Shown piece by piece: positions 60,126 through 64,000 of a stretch of 64,000 nt of DNA (its first letter is position 1; the number at the start of each line of letters is the position of its first letter). The notes under the pieces are model-generated. The model worked only from the letters and a program-made list of their open reading frames with translations, had not been told where the DNA came from and made no database searches. The translations under genes were made by a program, and so were the position numbers. Origin of the DNA: Protula sp. h YS-2021 (taxonomy: Eukaryota; Annelida; Polychaeta; Sabellida; Serpulidae); the NCBI GenBank assembly GCA_949752745.1, contig OX457031.1, positions 52,089,103-52,153,102 of the forward strand, in the 5' to 3' direction.

Positions 60126-61084
60126 TTCCATCCCAGGTGCTTTCAATTATGGGTATCAAGAATCCCACAAATAAGACCATGCCGGAAATCGAACCACTTT
60201 AGTTCAATCACACTGGTGGTCCCATTTCCAGAATTAGCCCTATTTTGAATTCAACATTGCGCGCGCTCACAAGGAAACAATCTATACTGTAGCGTAATTC
60301 GATTTTGTACCAAGTACCCTCTTGCTTAAGCCATTTCTGTTAACGTATACGTTTCAAAGATCAGAGAAATCCAAGGCTGCCAAACTCAGCTCTCCTCGTT
60401 TAGGGGTCGTTTTAAAAAAGTCATGGACACGCATAGTAACCTATATTGGTATGTGAGTGGGAGAAAATGACTTTAGCATGAAAAAAATATGATGGTTCAG
60501 CAGAAAATATAAATAGTGACAAGTCCCTGTTTTCTTACAATGAGAGTTTCTATTGTAAATCTGTGTTTTGTAAGTTATGCGAATGTAAGTCCCCTCTCTG
60601 TTGTGCTTCGTCGCATTTTATCGCCCATATCGTGTCCCTGAAAACCGTATAAAAACACACAGAGCTGAATCGCTACAAACACCAGTCTTCTCTCTGGTGG
60701 GAATTCCTCTTCTGAACACTGCACAGGTTTCACAATCAATGAACCCGCTTTTACGGTTGACAAAGCATTTATAAGGCTAGTTTCCATAAGGGAGTTAGGT
60801 CCCAATGGGCACAGCGAAGGTGTCCGTTATCATGCCTTTCCAAACGAATGGTGTCTCCTATTCTCCCAACAAACAGGGCGTTTTGATAAACGTAATTGAT
60901 TATTGATTCCGATTTCATTTCCCTTATGTGGCTCCATTGTGGGGAAAATTGGAGAAACAATCATTGGCGCTTTCTTCCTGTGTTATGTGAAGTATCATCT
61001 TTCCCTTTTAACTGTTCCTGTTGCCTTTTGCCTCATTCAGCAAATTTGACTGTAGCTTTGGAATTAATGTCTTTAGGCCACGAG

Positions 61085-61260
61085 GAGTACTGAATGAAAA
61101 TTACCCCCTTATTACCAAAATTGGAGCTCCACGTGGACACCATACGGCCTCAAAAATTACACCCCCACCCTCTTTTATCCAGCTTTTTTTTTTTTGACAT
61201 GCATGGCAATACATGCCAAGTGCTCCCCCACCCTCCCCGGGCGTCGGCCATTTCAATACT
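61085..61260. repeat. Dispersed repeat family C copy 2
   Basis: GGAGTACTGAATGAAAATTAC, GGCCTCAAAAATTACACCC, a T-run, GACATGCATGGC and CAAGTGCTCCCC in the same order as 46600-46800. Confidence 0.6.
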
Positions 61261-61559
61261 TTTTCTACCTTCCGGGTAAATCTATTTTACTTTAAATTTT
61301 ACACACCCTGCCGGTCGGTCGATTCCTTTCTTTTTTTGTTTTGTTTTATTTCTGATTTGATTGAATCATCTGGTTTTTTCCTCGCCTTATATTGTATAAA
61401 TAAACAAGGTAAATAAGGTATTAAGTCATGGATTATTCTTAAAACTATTTTATTCCTTTATTTACTGTATTCTTACCATTTTATAATAGTTGACAAAGAG
61501 GTTAACAGATTCAAACTTTTTTTTGGAAAAATAGACTCGGCCGAATCAAACTTTTCCAA

Positions 61560-61800
61560 TTCTTATGACGACGTTAAATCCAAGACAGATCCAAAGTCGA
61601 TTTGAGGAGGTAGGCAACGATAAAGTAACGTTCTTTTTGGTAGCGCCAACTTGTTGTCTTTGGTGAAACGTTGGAACGATGTTGGAAAACCGGCATTGTG
61701 GTAGACGTTAGAAAACCAACGTTGCATAGAAGTCGGGGTCAAAACCAAATAACAACTTCATTTGTGTTATCTGTCACCGGAAGTGGAAGCCATGACAAGC
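61560..61800. repeat. ACGTTG-rich dispersed repeat, family B copy 2
   Basis: Several (A)ACGTTG motifs followed by AACAACTTCATTTGTGTTAT, CTGTCACCGGAAGTGG and AAGCCATGACA, parallel to 14220-14280. Confidence 0.5.
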
Positions 61801-62506
61801 TGTGTCGAAAACAAGGACGTAAATTAGTGCGTAAAATATAACGATGACAGGAATGCTTTTTTTTCCTGCCTACTTTAAAAAATATTCATAAAAATGAACT
61901 TCTACGTATCTTGTGTTAGCGAATGAAAAAAGGATGGGGTTGCAAGGATTACCATGACACCTTATTATTGTCATTGTCTGGAACGCTGTTCTGAATCATT
62001 TTCCCATGTCTATCCCTACAAATTCTTCGACGTCGGAGATGCATATAAAATGCGTCGGCAATATCGGCAACATACGTCGGATATACGCATATTTTTTCCG
62101 TTTTGCTCATCGTTTATTAGTCGTTTATGCGCATATTTTCCGACGAAGTTTTTTATGCATATATTCGACGCATATCCGACGTATTACCAACCGTCGGCTA
62201 TACGTCGGTTATACGTCGGTTATACGTTTATATTCCGATGCATTTCCGACGAGCTTTCGATGATTTTATACGTATAAAATGCGTATTTCCGAGGTTTTCC
62301 AACGCATTTCCGACCAAGTGACAATCGGAAAATATGCGTTTCTTAGACGTATAAAATGCGTGTGCACATTTGAAAAAAAAATTGTTTCTGACCTTAACTG
62401 ACCCATTGAACCTTACCAACCATTCATAATTCACATATTCATACATACACCATAGCATATTAATATACAACATAGCATATTTATATATTGCAACTGAACA
62501 CTAGTA

Positions 62507-62578
62507 CTTACTCGGGTTTGAACCGGGGACCTCTTGCATCCTAGGCGCGGAACATACCTCTACTCCACGGCGGCTGCT
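62507..62578 (-). repeat. tRNA-Pro(AGG)-like pseudogene or SINE head
   Basis: The reverse strand reads GGAGTAGAGGTATGTTCCGC, then GCCTAGGATGC (anticodon loop with AGG), AGAGGTCCC and GGTTCAAACCC (box B). This closely follows a eukaryotic tRNA-Pro, but the acceptor arm does not pair, so it is a fossil. Confidence 0.6.
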
Positions 62579-62809
62579 GCCTCGTCAGTGTAATTAAGTG
62601 GTCTAACGTTTTTATTTCGTCCCAAAAAGTTAACTTCTTACATTTTAGTTTTTTTTTGTTACCGCTGGCGCTTTTAAATTTAGTTATTTGTATTGTCTTT
62701 TCCTCCTTTATGTTTGCTGATGGATAGTTTATTGAGGCAAATGATAATTTTCAAGTATATTCATAATGCTCCACTATTGATTCTTCATAATGTCCCCTAC
62801 AAAACGTCA

Positions 62810-63240
62810 ATCGATAAATTTCCGACGTCGAATAAGCATCGGAAAATATGCGTTTTATAGACATATAAAAAATACGTATAATACACGTTGGCAATATCGG
62901 CATCTTTTTTCCAATGTATTTCCGACGTCGTTTATACATAGGAAAATATGCGTTTTATAGACGTATAAAATAATACGTATAATGTACGATTGCAATATCG
63001 ACATCTTTTTTCCGATGTATTTCCGACGTCGTTTATACATAGGAAAATATGCGTTTTATAGACGTATGAAATAATACGTATAATATACGACTGCAATATC
63101 GGCATCTTTTTTCCGATGTATTTCCGACGTCGTTTATACATAGGAAAATATGCGTTTTATAGACGTTTAAAAAAATACGTATAATACGCGTTGGCAATAT
63201 CGGCATCTTTTTTCCGACGCATTTTCGATGCATATACGAT
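62810..63240. repeat. 101 bp tandem repeat
   Basis: Four units with GGAAAATATGCGTTTTATAG at 62841, 62941, 63042 and 63143 (last units 101 bp apart), each also carrying TTCCGACGTCG and CAATATCG-CATCTTTTTTCC. Confidence 0.9.
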
Positions 63241-63370
63241 GTTTCTAAAAATGCGTATATATTCCGCCGTACATCCAACGTATAAACCATGTTTCAAATC
63301 CGCTGCCAACGCTGCCGATGCAATTTAGAGATTAACGACGTCGTTTATGCGTCGGCAGTTTTGTAGGGAT

Positions 63371-64000
63371 GCAACGTCGGAAGATAAATACTATTTCGAC
63401 TTCTGTTTGCAAACTTTTCTCATCGTTGATTAGATGATATAGAAACACTTTGTTTCGACTTCGATGATCAACCGAAAACAGAGACGGAAAGACGAAAAAC
63501 ACCCACATTTAGACTTTAGAGTTAATGCCAGATATGCAATGATAAAAACGAAATCACCGCATGCAACTCTACTCTTGTGTATCTAGAGCCTCGCTTTATG
63601 TTATCTCAACGTTAGCATATTCGGCATCGGCGTTATTCCTAACTTACATGAGTGACATCATGTGTACAGAATAGAAGAAGAAAAAATCAGAATTGAGAAA
63701 ATACATAATTGCTCCGCACCAAAGCCACCGTCTGCCCCCCCCCCCCCCACCCTTTCGTTCTTGTCGCATCCATCTTTCATTGCATGTACATGATCAGAGT
63801 CTTATAATCAGCTATAAATCAATGCAAATATAACAGATTTATGCATAAAAATGTCATTAGAAAATATTATATTTTTATCTGTCGCCGTTACCAACCTCTT
63901 GTAATTATCGGTTTTTCACTGATGAATATTTTAAACATCAAATGGTGGCTATAAATTACAGTTATATGACGTTTATTGCCACAAAGTCGAATAATGTTTC
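63371..64000. other. Unique AT-rich DNA to the window edge
   Basis: A C-run at about 63737-63748 is the only feature; no gene seen. Confidence 0.4.

Larger units (their letters stand above)
60126..62010. other. Gene-free stretch with dispersed repeats
   Basis: It holds family C copy 2 (61085-61260) and family B copy 2 (61560-61800); nothing coding is supported. Confidence 0.4.
62012..63370. mobile_element. Probable non-autonomous element with TCCCTACAAA ends
   Basis: The segment is bounded by ATCCCTACAAA (about 62012) and TTTTGTAGGGAT (ending about 63370), an inverted pair. Inside, both ends are filled with CG-containing motifs such as CGACGTCG, GCGTCGG and ATACGCATATTT in opposite orientations, and the middle holds a tRNA-like piece. 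No transposase frame and no clear target-site duplication were seen. Confidence 0.5.

Noticed and set aside
59434..60248. Repetitive ORFs on both strands
   Set aside because: They follow the 46-48 bp minisatellite; no splice context or domain.

Overview
The window is nuclear DNA of an animal, most likely a marine invertebrate. Supporting signs are GT-AG spliced exons, a secreted chitin-binding (CBM14) gene, fragments of LINEs and tRNA-derived SINEs, very abundant micro- and minisatellites, and a Polinton/Maverick element. A mollusc or another lophotrochozoan is plausible, but the sequence alone does not settle the phylum. Recognisable host genes are sparse. They are two minus-strand exons of one chitin-binding, low-complexity protein gene at the left edge (1-1649 and 4720-4896), a possible minus-strand exon rich in YQE repeats near 56.1 kb, and a possible plus-strand signal-peptide exon at 57.15 kb.

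The dominant feature is one 18.7 kb integrated element at 27007-45732. It is an almost perfect palindrome with arms of about 9.3 kb and a 5 bp spacer at 36309-36313. It is flanked by the 6 bp direct repeat ATTCAG (27001-27006 and 45733-45738), and its ends begin with AG and end with CT. A 6 bp target-site duplication, a total size of 15-20 kb, a protein-primed type-B DNA polymerase and an adenovirus-type cysteine protease together identify it as a Polinton/Maverick-class (adintovirus-like) element. Each arm holds the same set. First comes a repeat-rich terminal region with forkhead, octamer, CRE and Maf/AP-1 motifs. Then follow the polymerase (one in-frame amber codon, identical in both arms) and four small ORFs that look like PC4-type single-stranded-DNA-binding proteins. 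Facing these are the protease and a 457-residue F54H12.2-like protein that may be a structural protein. No integrase, packaging ATPase or second capsid protein is visible. The palindrome centre sits directly at the start of the F54H12.2-like gene, where the missing half of a normal element would begin. The best reading is a self-mirrored, defective Polinton that kept both termini and lost half of its genes.

Layout: 0-5 kb, CBM14 gene; 5-12 kb, mini- and microsatellites; 12.9-14.8 kb, homopolymer tracts, an ACGTTG-rich repeat and a LINE tail; 18.2-20.8 kb, a decayed non-LTR retrotransposon; 22.4-24.5 kb, a 31 bp satellite; 26.5 kb, a tRNA-like SINE head; 27.0-45.7 kb, the palindromic Polinton; 46-60 kb, dispersed repeats and further tandem arrays; 62.0-63.4 kb, a probable non-autonomous element with short inverted ends, a 101 bp tandem array and a tRNA-Pro-like segment.

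Within the Polinton the genes fit a replication module (polymerase plus ssDNA-binding proteins, rightward in the left arm) converging on a capsid-maturation module (structural protein and protease, overlapping by ATGA). Coordinates and motifs were read by eye. Family assignments rest on remembered family motifs, not on a database search.
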